NCBI GenBank assembly: GCA_037126765.1
Contig: JBBCBC010000001.1
Coordinates: 38,114,804 to 38,178,803, forward strand
DNA: 64,000 bases
Direction: 5' to 3'
From: Stenogyne calaminthoides
Taxonomy: Eukaryota > Streptophyta > Magnoliopsida > Lamiales > Lamiaceae
Shown: piece by piece, positions 31,086 to 43,499 of the stretch
Numbering within the stretch: position 1 is the stretch's first letter
Layout: every line of letters begins with the position of its first letter
Program-made: the position numbers and the translations under genes
Notes under the pieces: model-generated
Told to the model about the DNA's origin: nothing
Databases searched by the model: none
Seen by the model: the letters and a program-made list of their open reading frames with translations, nothing else

Positions 31086-33606
31086 GGCACAGGTTATTAG
31101 CACCCCCAATATTAGGAAATGTTGGGAAATAAGAGGTGCCTGGATCTATTCGAGTTGAATTTAAATACATATTTAAATTAATCAATTAATTACTAACATG
31201 AATTAATCCTAAATCAATTCAACATAACAATTAAACAAATAAATGAGCAACATGCGTACACGTAATCCACGTAAATCCTAAGCAAGCGGAATCTAGGAGT
31301 TACGAGATTACATACCTCTTGTAGAGACAACTCAAAGCGTCTTCTCAAATATATCTCACGTCCACGAACGTAGTCCGGTGGAAGGATTCTCAACGAACGA
31401 TTTTAATTTAAAGTAGAAAATAAAAATATTTGCCACCACCTTTGTGGATTTCTAATTTTTTTTTCAACACATGGAATTGCATTGGGGATAAAAAATTCAT
31501 CCCCTATTTATAGGACAAGGGGGAGAAATTTTCTTGATTCTTCCTCAAGATACAATCTAGAATATATCCAATATATTCTATTTCCCAAAATATCTCCCAA
31601 CAAAATCTTCTCCTCCTTCTTGCCTTGCATTATTTTAGAAAATTTCAATGAAATAGGGAAGGAAAAATATCTTTGATTTTTCTTGAATTTATGGGATAAA
31701 CTTGTATCTCAAGAATACTTATTCCATAAAATATTTTCAAGAAAATCAAGAAAATCTTTTCTCTCTCCTACTGATAATTTTCGAAAATATCATGGAAAAA
31801 TAGGCAATAATATTTTATTCTCATTTTCATTAATTGGACTTTAATTTGAGCTATTTGAGGGGCCTTTAGGAGAATTAAGATTGGACCTCCAATGGACTAT
31901 GAAACTTTAATTTTTAGCCAAAATATTATTCAAGCCCGTTAATATTAATTTATTCCACTATAAAATTAATATTGAACTATCCATCTTAACCCACATTACG
32001 ACTTCACAATAATATGGCTCCCGGTCATTATTTCTTGTGTTTAAGATTATCTCAGTCCATTAATTAATTAAGCGACTGAACAAACTTTATATTAATTAAT
32101 ATCTTTGTCCTTGGAGTAAAGACAACTCAACAATATTATTCATACCGGAAATAAATTTTCACTTGCAAGATTTTGTATGATAAAGATTCTGAGCCTACCA
32201 AGGGGACAAATCAAGCAAGACGTACTTGCACACGATTCTCCGTATTAAATCTTAGCAATTGTCATGCAATCAATAATATTGCCCAAGATACAAGGTATCG
32301 AATTGCATTGATTCTCTTCCAATCATAAGTCAAAACAATAGTTATTAATTTCACACGATCCTATTTAAGGGACGGAGATTAAGAAATAACGAACCACTGA
32401 GGTCTAATTCTTGTATATTCAAGATCTTAAGAATTTATCCTCCTCAGAGTCCCTATTCAACGCATGATGATCTTGTAAATGTAATCTCTTGGTCAAGACA
32501 AGTCAATCTGAGCCTTTACACTTCAACCTTTCATGATGGATTGTTCATTTCCATCCTGGTTGTGAACTTTTACTTAGTCACGGCGAATCTGCAATTTGAT
32601 CTTCGTTATCCAGATCACCAAATTAATCGCAACGTAACACGTCTTCTTATTATCAATTGTCATGCAAAAAATATATATATCATTCATTTATATTTAATGT
32701 AACACGTGATTAATAATTTATACAAAGTAAAAATATATTTTTCAGTATAATCCAAACATTAAATACAACGGGTTGATTTGTTCACCTCAATATTATTAGT
32801 ACACTCCATAATGAAGTACCTATTATACCATTTCCTAAATAATCTCTGCATCAGTTTCTTTCCCCTCCCTTGCAACTCAGGCACTTCTTTTTTTCACATC
32901 CGCTGCCCCAACACCGCCGTCCGCTCGCCATGTTTGAAGAATAGTAAAGACAGGTGAATCGATCTGCTCTCTTCAGATATTCCGCCTCACCGCTTGATGC
33001 CTCGCCCAACAGTCATTTGAAGAATCGCAATAGATCCGCGCTCTTTTCCATTTTTCCGCCGCTTGTTGTCTCGTCCAAGCATCACTGCCCACCGCGTTAG
33101 AAGAATCACGAATGCAGATTTTTTTTGTAGTTTGGTGGTTTTACCTTTTTTCTTGGGTTTCTTTCCATATATTTCCCCCTTTTTTTTTTCGGAGTTTGCA
33201 GTGAGGAGTTCTAGTTGTTTTTAGTTGAACACAACAGATCCGCTGATCTCATTTTTCTCTCTTTTTTTTTTTTTGAGTTTGCTTCATTTTCCTCGTACCA
33301 ATGTTAAACATTTTTTGGGCGAAAATTGAGGAAACAAAATTAGGGCTTTTGGGGGAATTTCTTCTGAAATTTTGGTACCATATATCTTTTGAAATTTGGT
33401 ATTTTTTTCGAACAAAATTTCCAAATTCTACCTAACATTTTATGGTGGTGGTAGAGTATTGCGGAGGTGGCAACGGCCGGAGAAGAAGGAAATGATAGAA
33501 ACATGAGTTTCAATTTCAAGGGTACTGTAATTTTATGTGTAATTTTATTTATTTAAATTTCCAGGGGGTGTGTTTCCTAATAATGGGGGTGCAAATAGTC
33601 TGCGCC
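31086..33606. mobile_element. TIR element (possibly Mutator-like) hosting a solo LTR
   Basis: 31086-31119 and 33573-33606 are 34-bp inverted repeats with 29 matches (GGCRCAG at the outer end, GCACCCCCA in the middle, TATTAGGAAA at the inner end). The outer flanks are T-runs (31077-31085, 33607-33615), which could be a 9-bp duplication but are too simple to prove it. Between the ends lie a Copia-A solo LTR and about 0.8 kb of C-rich to AT-rich sequence that looks like the start of a cellular gene (32860-33480), so a gene-capturing Mutator-like element is possible. No transposase seen. Confidence 0.65.
31120..32758 (-). repeat. Solo LTR of the Copia-A family
   Basis: On the plus strand it reads TGTTGGGAAATAAGAGG to TATAATCCAAACA, the reverse of the family LTR, with the usual blocks such as ATAATATGGCTCCCGG and CCTATTTATAGG (TATA on the minus strand, near 31504). 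There is no internal region on either side. The flanks GGAAA and TTAAA do not form a clean target duplication, so deletion after insertion cannot be excluded. Confidence 0.85.
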
Positions 33607-36285
33607 TTTTTTCTTTTTTTTTTTAAACTTCAATGGATGAGAATCCTTTGTAATGATTAAATTGGGCTACGAAATTTTGTGACCCAACTTCAATTTTTTG
33701 ATGGAAATGGGTCTGATGAAGTGTTGGACCAGATTAATTCTTTTAAGCTTGCTGGATCAAATTTACATGGCCTGAAGATTGTTTTGAAGATATTGACTTT
33801 GATGGGCCATTTAATTTTCATGTGTTGAGTTCTTTTAATGAAACCCAATATTACTATGGGCCAGCTACTATTTTTTTGTGAAGAGCAACCCATTATCGAT
33901 GATTTGCTTTCAATTTATGACATCGAGCCCAAAGATGATTCGAGCCAAAAATTTAAAACGGAATACGACGTTTATGATGTAATTTTTTCGGGTCTTGATA
34001 CGGCATACCACGATTCATGCCTCGTTGATGATGAAGGTTTCGTCTCGCAAAATGACCGTTATGTTTTTATAATTAATGATACTTATTTTGTTGGTTGTAC
34101 TTGAAAATTTCATCCCATTGTCTCAAGATTTTGATTTACACCAGAACATCCATTATTTTCTAGCTCAATTATCTGGTGGCATTCCTTTATTCCTCTAGAG
34201 ATGAGATCGTTTTCGATTCGAGGATGAATGATTTTAAAGAGGGTGAGAATGATGGAGACAAGATCGCGATATCAATTTGTTGGGAAATTTTATAGTTTTG
34301 ATGAAAGTTTCAGAACACTTGTAATAGAACCAGCCGAACCTATTAATCAGCTGATGAATTCAAATAGAAAACTAGCTGAATATGTTACACAACTGAATAT
34401 TTTAGACTTAATATTTTCACAGAATCATATATTAAGGAGGAACACAATATACATTAGTCGAGTCTTGCAAAGAAGAAATGATACAAGAAGCTAAAGATTA
34501 GAAGACTCCGCTCTAAGATAAGTCTAGTCCCAAGATTAGGTTCTAACTTCTGATCTTGGAATCAGACTCACATCAACTAAGTCTGATGTTAGAAGAGATT
34601 GAAAGTCAGAATGCTATTTAAAATCTGTCGAAGTCAGATACTTTGAAGAATAAATATCAAGTCATGCCATTGATCCAAGAATAGACAAAGAGAATGAAGA
34701 AGTATGGTCTGCTATTATACCTTTAGGTCCTTTACAAATACTTCTCAACTAATGATTGATTGACAACGAGTGTATGAAATTTGATAATTCACTTATTTAA
34801 AAAAACTTGTTTATTAATTTACATGACTAATTTACTTATGATATATGACGTTTTAAAATAAATTTTAGGATTAAAAAAAAAAAAAAGAGGAGACTTTTTT
34901 AAATATGCGTTGAAAAAAAAGTCAATTTTTTACGAGTTTTTTTTTTTGACAGACAAATTTTTAAGAGTTGAAAAAACAAATTCATCTAAAACCCAACCTA
35001 ATTAACGATAGGTAAGTCTCCATAATTTTTTTAAAAAAATCCCACAAATCTATCACAAATTAGATACGAATGATTTTTCGTCGAAAAAGAAAATTTAAGA
35101 AATTCATCGCAAGGTAACAATCATTTATCGCTCCTTTAAAAAAAAAAATCATTCATCGCTAATTTTATTAGCAAGTAGAGATTGATATTTATAGTAAATA
35201 CGAATAGTTGCAAACATTCATTTTTATTTTCCATCTATTTCGGAGTGCGATATGATTTCACCAATTTTTTTGTTTCTAAAAAAAAGTTTGTATGTTGTAA
35301 AACCTGTTCACCGTAAAATTGAATTTTTTTTACAGGCATACTTTTTAATAATATAAGTCACACATTTCAGTTATCACTACGATACCCTCTAATATAATAT
35401 AAGTCACACTTTTCACTTTTATGAGTAATATCCTTTATAGTAAAAAGTCACACTATTTAATAATATAAGTCACACTCTTTAATCAATTTTACCGTAAAAT
35501 TTATTCACCCTACATTTTACCTTCTAACAAAAGTATAAAGTAAATAATTAATAGACACATATATAATTACCACAAATATAATTGCATGTTTCCCTTTTCT
35601 TGTGATATTCCATACGTGGAGGATGATAGACTAGAAAAGATATAGCTAGGGTTTGGTAGACCAGATGAAATTAATGGGTCCTAATTAGAATTAGAGTACG
35701 TATGATATAGCTTGGGTTTGGTCAACCATATCATAAATAAGATTTTGGCGTGTAGTGGTTATACTTGATAATGATATCCACCAATAGTAGCTCTTGCAAT
35801 TTGCACGCTTTACTTTTGAGGTAGCTTGTGCCACTTCCTATTCCATGATTTTTTTAGAGTTATCCGCAAATAACACAATATAATTTTGATAAAATTTTAT
35901 ATGTATATCTACGACGAAATATGAAATTTATATCACTATACTTATAAATTAAAAGACACTTGCGCATTTGATTTATTTCATGAGGCGGAGATTTTAAGTT
36001 TTTTGACATCGACGCTTTTAACACTTTGAAAGGGGGGGTATGTGATTTGTCTTTAAGTTATTATCTGCGGCCTATATACGGCAAATCGCCTCATATGAGT
36101 TTTTGTCAATAAATTAATACCATTACATTTATCAAATATCCATTACACTTATGAATAAAGATCAAAATATTAAATGTTATAGATATTAGTTTATAAAAAT
36201 AGTGGTATCACTTTATAAATATGTAATGGTATGAATTTCATACAATGAAAAAGTTTCACATGAGAATTTGTGATGTGTATATATG
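33607..36285. other. Unassigned interval with weak coding-like frames
   Basis: 33838-34104 (88 aa, acidic, ending YFVGCT) and 34228-34494 (88 aa) are open on the plus strand. Neither shows a domain I recognise, and the DNA around them has stops in all frames. 33650-33890 carries repeated GGGCC words and words seen at 30960-31070. 35330-35500 contains at least four ATAAGTCACAC motifs. From 34860 on the DNA is AT-rich with many homopolymers. I do not support a gene here. Confidence 0.45.
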
Positions 36286-36923
36286 TGTTGTGCACCAAAA
36301 TATCGAGGTTAGGGATTTGAATGTGGCTTGAGATCTTGATGACACAAATAAGTAATTATGAGGTAAAAGTTGTATCAATTGTGATTGTGTAGAGAATAAG
36401 TGTTGAACTTAAATGCAAGAAGTAAATTTGCAAGAGGTTTGGTATGATATGATTTCTCTAGTCATTTGGCTCATAAATGAGCCATATTTATAGTGTTTGG
36501 GAGAGTGGAACTCACTCTCCCGGGTTACAAGTACAATGGGCCGAAAGTTACTCTGCAAAACATTAAATGTTACAAGATTGATGTGATTCACTTCTGAGGT
36601 CGCGGGAGGTCGCCCGATGCTTGATTGACCTCAGGCACCTCGCTGGGACTTCGCCCTAAGTAATTCCCAGATTTGCAGGGAATTAGCCATTTAAGTACTT
36701 CGATCTGTCATTTGTAATCATCCTTTACTGATTTATCTATGATTTAAGCCTGCTTTCAGAAAGTTCTTCGGCGCCGCCTGCCTGACACCCGTCTAGTCGT
36801 AGTTAATGCTCTGCATTTGTGCCAGTCCGAGGTCATCGAGGTTGCTCTGGTCGCATATCCTTCAATCTTGATCCCGTTACCCCTGCTGGCGATCTGTGAG
36901 GTGTTATCATTGGTAAAAATCTA
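36286..36923 (-). repeat. 3' LTR of the Tat element
   Basis: Starts TGTTGTGCACCAAAATATCG on the plus strand and stays similar to 62890-63529 up to GGTAAAAATCTA, after which the two diverge. On the minus strand it has an ACACTATAAATA TATA box near 36488. Scattered substitutions between the two LTRs indicate an older insertion than the Copia-A copies inside the element. Confidence 0.88.
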
Positions 36924-37175
36924 TTCTTTGTTCTGCGGGATACTTTAGGTCGGGGCCAACCTCGCACAATATGCTCACAATAATATTCCCTAGCTCGTCT
37001 TCCTATGCTGGCCAAGGGGGACCAACTACTCCTACGCCTTTGTCCTTATCGTAATGTGTGAGGTCCGGAGGCTTATTGAGTACGAGTAGCTGTTGTCTCG
37101 GAACTTGGTGTGATGATGGCTGCTCGCCTCGACTGTCGAGCCTACTAGGGGTAGGAAATGATGGCGCGTGGAGTC

Positions 37176-37235
37176 CACGTGCCGGATGTGAAAGGTCGCG
37201 ACCAGGGTCACGTGCCCTAATTTCTCTTATAAATA
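37176..37235 (+). promoter_or_regulatory. Promoter-like region of the Tat antisense gene
   Basis: On the plus strand, inside the element and just upstream of the antisense ORF, are two perfect G-boxes CACGTG (37176-37181, 37209-37214) and a TATA box TATAAATA (37228-37235), followed by a CT-rich leader and an ATG at 37427 in context AAAAAATGG. G-boxes are bound by plant bZIP and bHLH factors. The layout is that of an ordinary Pol II promoter and is separate from the LTR promoter, whose TATA lies on the other strand. Activity is inferred. Confidence 0.62.
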
Positions 37236-37688
37236 GGTCTTCTCTCCCCATTTCTTCACTTTTCCTTCTTCTGAATTTTCGAGTTCTCACATTTCCTTTG
37301 CTTTTTCTGGTGACTACTTGCAACATTCCGACGTCCGTTCATTTTTCCAGCATCCGTCCGCCAAATCTTTCAGTTCTAAGGTAAATTTGTGCTTCCTTCC
37401 TCTCGTCTGTTATTTCATCCGAAAAAATGGTATCTGGGGATCAAAATTCCTCGACGAGTGTAGCGGAGAGTTCAGCCCCCTCCGTCGTGAATCGCCGGCG
37501 ACGGGGCCGTTGTTGGAATGAGGCATCTGTAGTTGAGGTTTCTTCGGAGATTGTAAGTGAAATGCCTGTGTTGATCCGGGGGGAGGTTACATCTAAAAGG
37601 CATCGCCTACGCCGTGCGGTGAATGAGTCCCCAGCACAAACTCATGTTCCCGTCGAGCCTGAAGTTCAAATTTTAGAAGAGGCGGGAG

Positions 37689-39368
37689 TGTTGGGAAATT
37701 AGGGGTGCCCGGATCTATTCGAGGTGAATTTAAATACATATTTAAATTAATCAATTAATTACTAACATGAATTAATCCTAATTCAATTCAACATAATAAT
37801 TAATGAACAAATAAACATCATGCGTACACGTATTTCACGTAAAAGCTAAGCATGCGGAATCTAGGAATTACGTAAATACTAACCTCTCGTAGAGACAACC
37901 ACTTAGACATTGGATCAACCCAAAGTGTCTTCTCAAATATGTCCCACGTCCACGAACGTAATCCGGTGGGAGGATTATCAACGAACGATTTTAATCTTAA
38001 AAAAGAAAAAAAAATGGCTACCACCTTTGTGGATTTCTAATTTTTCCAACACATGGAATTGCGCTTGGGGATGAAAAACTCATCCCCTATTTATAATACA
38101 TGAGGTGGTCGAAATTTTGCCCTAGGAATAAGATGGGAAAATCTTTTTCTTGATCTCCAAGAAATCTTGAATATATCCAATATATTCTTTTCTCCATAAT
38201 TAAAATATTCCACAAAATATCCCACCTCCTAATATTATAGATATTTTTTTCCTTTCTTGAACTTATAGGATAAACTTGTATCTCAAGAATACTTATTCCA
38301 CAAGATCTTTCCAAGAAAATCAAGAAAAAATCTTTTCTCTCTTCCATCTATTATTTTCGAAAATAATTAGGAAAAATGGGCCAAAATATTTTCTTCTCCT
38401 TTTCATTAATTGGACTTTAGTTTGGGCTATTTGGGGGGCCTTTAGGAGAATTAAGATTGGACCTCCAATGGGCTATGAAGCTTTAATATTTAGCCAAAAT
38501 ATTATTCAAGCCCATTAATATTAATTTACTCCACTATAAAATTAATATTGAACTATCCATCTTAACTCACATTACGACTTCACAATAATATGGCTCCCGG
38601 TCATTATTTCCCGCGTTTAAGATTATCTTAGTCCATTAATTAATTAAGTCACTGAACGGACTTTATATTAATTAATATCTTTGTCCTTGGAGTAAAGACA
38701 GCTCAACATTATTATCCATACCGGAAGTAAATTTCCACTTGCAAGATTTGGTATGATAAAGATTCTGAGCCCACCAAGGGGACAAATCAAGCAAGCCGTA
38801 CTTGCACGCGATTCTCCGTATTAAATCTTATCAATCGTCATGTAACTAATACTATCGCCCAAGATACAAGGTATCAAATCGCATTGATTCTCTTCCCATC
38901 ATAAGTCAAAGCAATAGTTATTAATTTCACACGATTCTATTTAAGGAACGGAGATTAAGAAATAACGCACCACTGAGGTCTAATTCTTGTATATTCAGTA
39001 CCGAATAATTTATCCTCCTGTAGGTCCTTTTCAGCGCATCAGGATGCACTAGTGTAATCCCTTGGTCATGACAAGCCAATTCGAGCCTTACACTTCAACC
39101 TTTCATGATGGGTTGTTCATTTCCATCTGGGTTATGAATTTGAACTTAGTCACACGGAACTGTTAATTTCATCTTTTGTGATCTGGTATCACCATATAAT
39201 GTACAACGTAACACGTACTGACTTTATCGAACGGGTATGCAATAAATATATATAACATTCATTCATATTTAATGCAGCATGTGATAAATAATTTATTTCA
39301 GTAAAATAAATAAGAAATTCAGTTTGGTTATACAAAGTAAAAGCATACTTTTCAGTATAACCCCAACA
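37689..39368 (-). repeat. 3' LTR of Copia-A copy 2
   Basis: Plus-strand reading TGTTGGGAAATTAGGGGTGC to ATAACCCCAACA, followed by the complement of the polypurine tract (ATCTCCCACTTATACT). It is 1,680 bp, complete and close in sequence to the LTR of copy 1. TATA on the minus strand near 38090. Confidence 0.93.
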
Positions 39369-39479
39369 ATCTCCCACTTATACTAAAGTCTGCTTTTAAG
39401 TATACTACAACATATCTCGTGTTCTATGTGACATCTAATGTCACCCTACACGAACCTAATAATATTTCTCCAACTTATA

Positions 39480-41228
39480 CTCAAAGCAGATTGACAATGC
39501 TCTTGACACCCATTCCTTCCACATGTCTCTAAATGTACTCTGAGGCAGGCCCTTTGTGAATGGATCTGCTAGGTTGTCTTCAGACGCAATCTTTGCCACC
39601 TCTATGTCTCCTCTCTTAACGATTTCTCGTATAAGATGGTATTTTCATTCTATGTGTTTGCTGGCCTTGTGGGCTCTCGGTTCCCTAGAATTTGTAACTG
39701 CTCCGATGTTATCACAGTAAACCGTGATCGTGCTGGACAAATCCGGAACGACGTCCAAGTCCACCAGGAAGTTCTTGAGCCAAACCGCTTCTTTCGCTAC
39801 TTCACAAGTAGCTACATATTCGGCTTCCATGGTAGAATCGACGATGCATTTCGGCTTAACGCTTCTCCATGTCATGGCTCCTCCCCCCATAGAAAACACA
39901 CTACCGAGGTTGACTTTATGGAGTCTATGTCTGATTGGAAATTTGAGTCCGTATAACCGATGGGGATTAGACTGTCCAATTGATAAACCAACATTCTGTC
40001 CCGTGTTCTCTTTAGATACTTCAGAATGTTCTTAACCGTAGTCCAATGCTCTTTCCCAGGGTTACTTTGATATCTTGCCACCATTCCTACTGCGAAGCAT
40101 ATATCCGGTCTCATGCACAGCATCACGTACATGAGGCTTCCCACAGCCGAAGCATAAGGGATGCCCTTCATGTCATCTATTTCCTTTTGTGTCTTGGGAC
40201 ACATTTCCTTGGATAGATAGATTCCATGTCTGAAAGGTACAAAGCCTTTCTTGGAATCTAGCTTACCGAATCACTTCAAAACGGTATCTATGTATGAAGC
40301 TTGAGAAAGCCCGATCATCCTTTTCTTGCGATCTCGAGTGATCTTGATCCCTAGGACGTGACCGGCTTCTCCCAAGTCCTTCATATCAAACTATTTTGAC
40401 AGCCATGCCCTTACATCTGACAACATCTTTACATCGTTCCCGATGAGTAGAATGTCGTCTACGTATAGTACCAAGAATACCAAGGCAGTTCTGTCACGCT
40501 TTTTATACACACAACTTTCGAAACTGTTTTGATCAAAACCGTATGACTTTATAACTTGATCAAAACACTGATTCCAAGCACGGGATGCCTGCTTCAGCCC
40601 ATAAATGGACTTCTTTAACTTGCAAACTAGATGCTCTTGGCCTTTTTCAATGAAGCCTTCGGGTTGTTGCATATAGATTTTTTCGTCAAGACTTCCGTTG
40701 AGGAAACTGTCTTGACATCCATTTGCCAGATTTCAAAATCTAGATGAGCAGCAATCGACAAGAGAATTCGGATGGACTTGAGCATGGCTACGGGTAAAAA
40801 GGTTTCCTCATTGTCGATCCCTTCTTTCTGAGTGTACCCTTTCGCCACGAGTCTTGCTTTAAAGGTTTCAACCTTCCCGTCCGGTCCCCTTTTTCTCTTG
40901 TATACCCACTTGCATCCAATGAGTTTTACCCCATTAAGTGGTTCGACTAGCTCCCACACTTTATTGTGATCCATTGAACCCATCTCGGCTTCCATTGCTG
41001 TTTGCCAAGATATTGCATCCTTGTCTTGGATCGCCTCGTTGTAGGACTATGGATCTGATTCTTCTCCCGAGAACAAGTCCGAGGACTCTTCGATCCCTAA
41101 GAATCGCTCGGGTTGTCTGATAACCCTCCCACTACGACGAGGTTCCGGTTGTGTAGGCGTGACAAGTGGTATGTCTTCTTGTACAGTTGGAAATGGAGTT
41201 GGCCCCTTAAGTTCTTCCAAGGTAATCT
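39480..41228 (-). pseudogene. RT and RNase H remnant of Copia-A copy 2
   Basis: On the minus strand: linker ending PEPRRSGRVIRQPERFLGIEE, RT start (MEAEMGSMDHNKVWELVEPL, KARLVAKGYTQKEGIDNEET), RT core with intact YVDD (LYVDDILLIGND, about 40452-40465), then RNase H (STMEAEYVATCEVAKEAVW, VYCDNIGAVTNS, ending near 39487). Frameshifts or stops lie near 40670, 40391, 40262, 39880 and 39645. Nothing upstream of the RT linker survives. Confidence 0.88.
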
Positions 41229-41862
41229 CACTTGCAAGATTTGGTATGATAAAGATTCCGAGCCCACCAAGGGGACAAATCAAGCAAGCCGTACTTGCAC
41301 GCGATTCTCCGTATTAAATCTTAGCAATCGTCATGTAACTAATAATATCGCCCAAGATACAAGGTATCAAATCGCATTGATTCTCTTCCCATCATAAGTC
41401 AAAGCAATAGTTATCAATTTCACACGATCCTATTTACGGAACGGAGATTAAGAAATAACGTATCACTGAGGTCTAATTCTTGTATATTCAGTACCGAAGA
41501 ATTTATCCTCCTGTAGATCATTTTTAGCGCATCAGGATGCACTAGTGTAATCCCTTGGTCAAGACAAGTCAATCCGAGCCTTGCACTTCAACCTTTCATG
41601 ATGGGTTGTTCATTTCCATCTGGGTTGTGAATTTGTACTTAGTCACGGGGAACTGTTAATTTGATCTTCTGTGATCTGGTATCACCAAATTAACTATAAC
41701 GTAACACGTACTGACTTTATCGAACGGGTATGCAATAAATATATATAACATTCATTCATATTTAATGCAGCGATGTGATAAATAATTTATTTCACTAAAA
41801 TAAATAAGAAATTCAGTTTGGTTATACAAAGTAAAAGCATACTTTTCAGTATAACCCCAACA
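41229..41862 (-). repeat. Truncated 5' LTR of Copia-A copy 2
   Basis: Matches the U3 part of the family LTR from its first base (41862, TGTTGGGGTTATACTG on minus) to a point where LTR sequence (CACTTGCAAGATTTGG) runs into pol sequence (GGTAATCTCACTT). The five bases CACTT at 41229-41233 are shared by both parents of the join. Confidence 0.9.
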
Positions 41863-42020
41863 GGGAGAAGGTGTGGATGTTCCGTCCTCGGGATCTATTG
41901 ACTCCACTGTGTTCAACTTCCTGTCGGACGAGGTCATTCCTGAAGTACCGAGCGAGGATGACGAAATCGATGAGGTCGATCGCAAATTAAGACTTCAAGA
42001 GTGTCAGGCTCGTAATCCTC

Positions 42021-43384
42021 TGTTGGGATAACATATGCCAGGATCTATCGGGATGTCCTCATAAACACAAATTTAAATTAAGAATTATTACTAGCATGAA
42101 TTTACCTAAGTGAATTCAAATAATAATCAACCCAACAACAACATGCAAATAATATTTCACGTAAAAGATCCTAGCATGCGGAATTTCTAGGAGTTTACAG
42201 AGAGACGATCTGAGACAGACAGGATCAAGTATCTAGATACCCACCAAAAGTCCTTCTCAAGTATTCCCAAGTCCTCGTCCAATAACCCCGGTGGAAGGTT
42301 CTCCAATGAACGATTTATAAAACAAAGGAAAATAAAATTATTGTTGCACCACCTTTGTGGATTTCTAATATTTCCAACGCATGGAACACTAGTTGGGGAT
42401 GAAAAATTCATCCCCTATTTATAAGTGAGAGGGGGTTCGAAAATTTCAAGACAATTAGGGCTAGGAAAGATCTTTTCTTGATCTCCAAGAAATTTTGAAT
42501 ATATCCAATATATTCTTCTTTCCATGTGTATTTTTCCACAAAAATCTCACACTCTTATTTAGCCTAAATTTTCAAAAATTTCAAGAGGATTTGCAAGATT
42601 GGATCTAGCTTGAATTTATGAGATATTCTTGTATTCCAAGAATACATATCTTTTTCCATAAAATCTTTTCAAGAAAATCAAGAAAATCTTTCTTCCCTTT
42701 TTATTCACTATATTTTCAAAAAATACCAATTAAAGAGACCAAGTGGGAGTTTTCTTGAATTTATGGGATAATCTTGTATTCCAAGAATACATTATCTCAT
42801 TTCCATAAAATCTTTTCTTCTCCCTCTTTTCTTTAATATTTTCGAAAATTTCAAGGAAATATAAGCAACAATAATTTATTTTATTTTAAGCACCTTTTAT
42901 TTATTGGACTATAATTGGGCTACTTGAGGGGCCTTTAGGACAATTAAGGTGGACCTTCCAATGGGCTTCTGAATTCCAATATTGAGCCACAATATAATTC
43001 AGCCCATTAATATTAATTAATACCACTATATAATTAATATTTCACTATCCAATATAATTCAGCGCATCAAATACACTAGTGTAATCCCTTGGTCAAGACA
43101 AGCCAATCTGAGCCTTACACATCAACTTCTACCAATAGATTGTTCGGATCTATCTAAGTTGTGAAACACGCACTCGTATACAAGGAACTATTAACTTGAT
43201 CTTCTGTGATCTGGTATCACCACGTTAACTACAATGTAACGCGTGCTACGAATGGTTTGCAATAAATATATATAACATTCAATCATATTTAAAGCAACAG
43301 TGATAAACAATTTATTTAAGTAAATAAGTGTTTAATACATAGGTTATACAAAGTAAAAACATACTTTCACGTATAACCCCAACA
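42021..43384 (-). repeat. 3' LTR of copy 3, shortened
   Basis: It is 1,364 bp against about 1,987 bp for its partner. A deletion of roughly 480 bp joins CACTATCCAA to TATAATTCAGCGCATC near 43050, another of about 15 bp lies near 42198 (TTTACAGAGAGACG versus TTTACGTAAACCTACCC), and the partner's 137-bp tandem duplication is missing. Confidence 0.9.
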
Positions 43385-43499
43385 ATCTCCCACTTATACT
43401 CAAAGTCTGCTTTTAAGTATACCACAACATGTCTGATGTATTATCTGGTGACATCTAATGTCACCTACATCAACCTAATAACTTTTCTCCCACTTATAC

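Larger units (their letters stand above)
37689..41862 (-). mobile_element. Copia-A copy 2, internally deleted
   Basis: A minus-strand Copia-A element flanked by a perfect 5-bp TSD GGGAG (37684-37688 and 41863-41867). It consists of a full 3' LTR (37689-39368), a pol remnant from RNase H back to the start of RT (39480-41228), and only the first part of the 5' LTR (41229-41862). Gag, protease, integrase and most of the 5' LTR with the primer site are gone, lost in one deletion. It splits the antisense gene of the Tat element. Confidence 0.93.
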
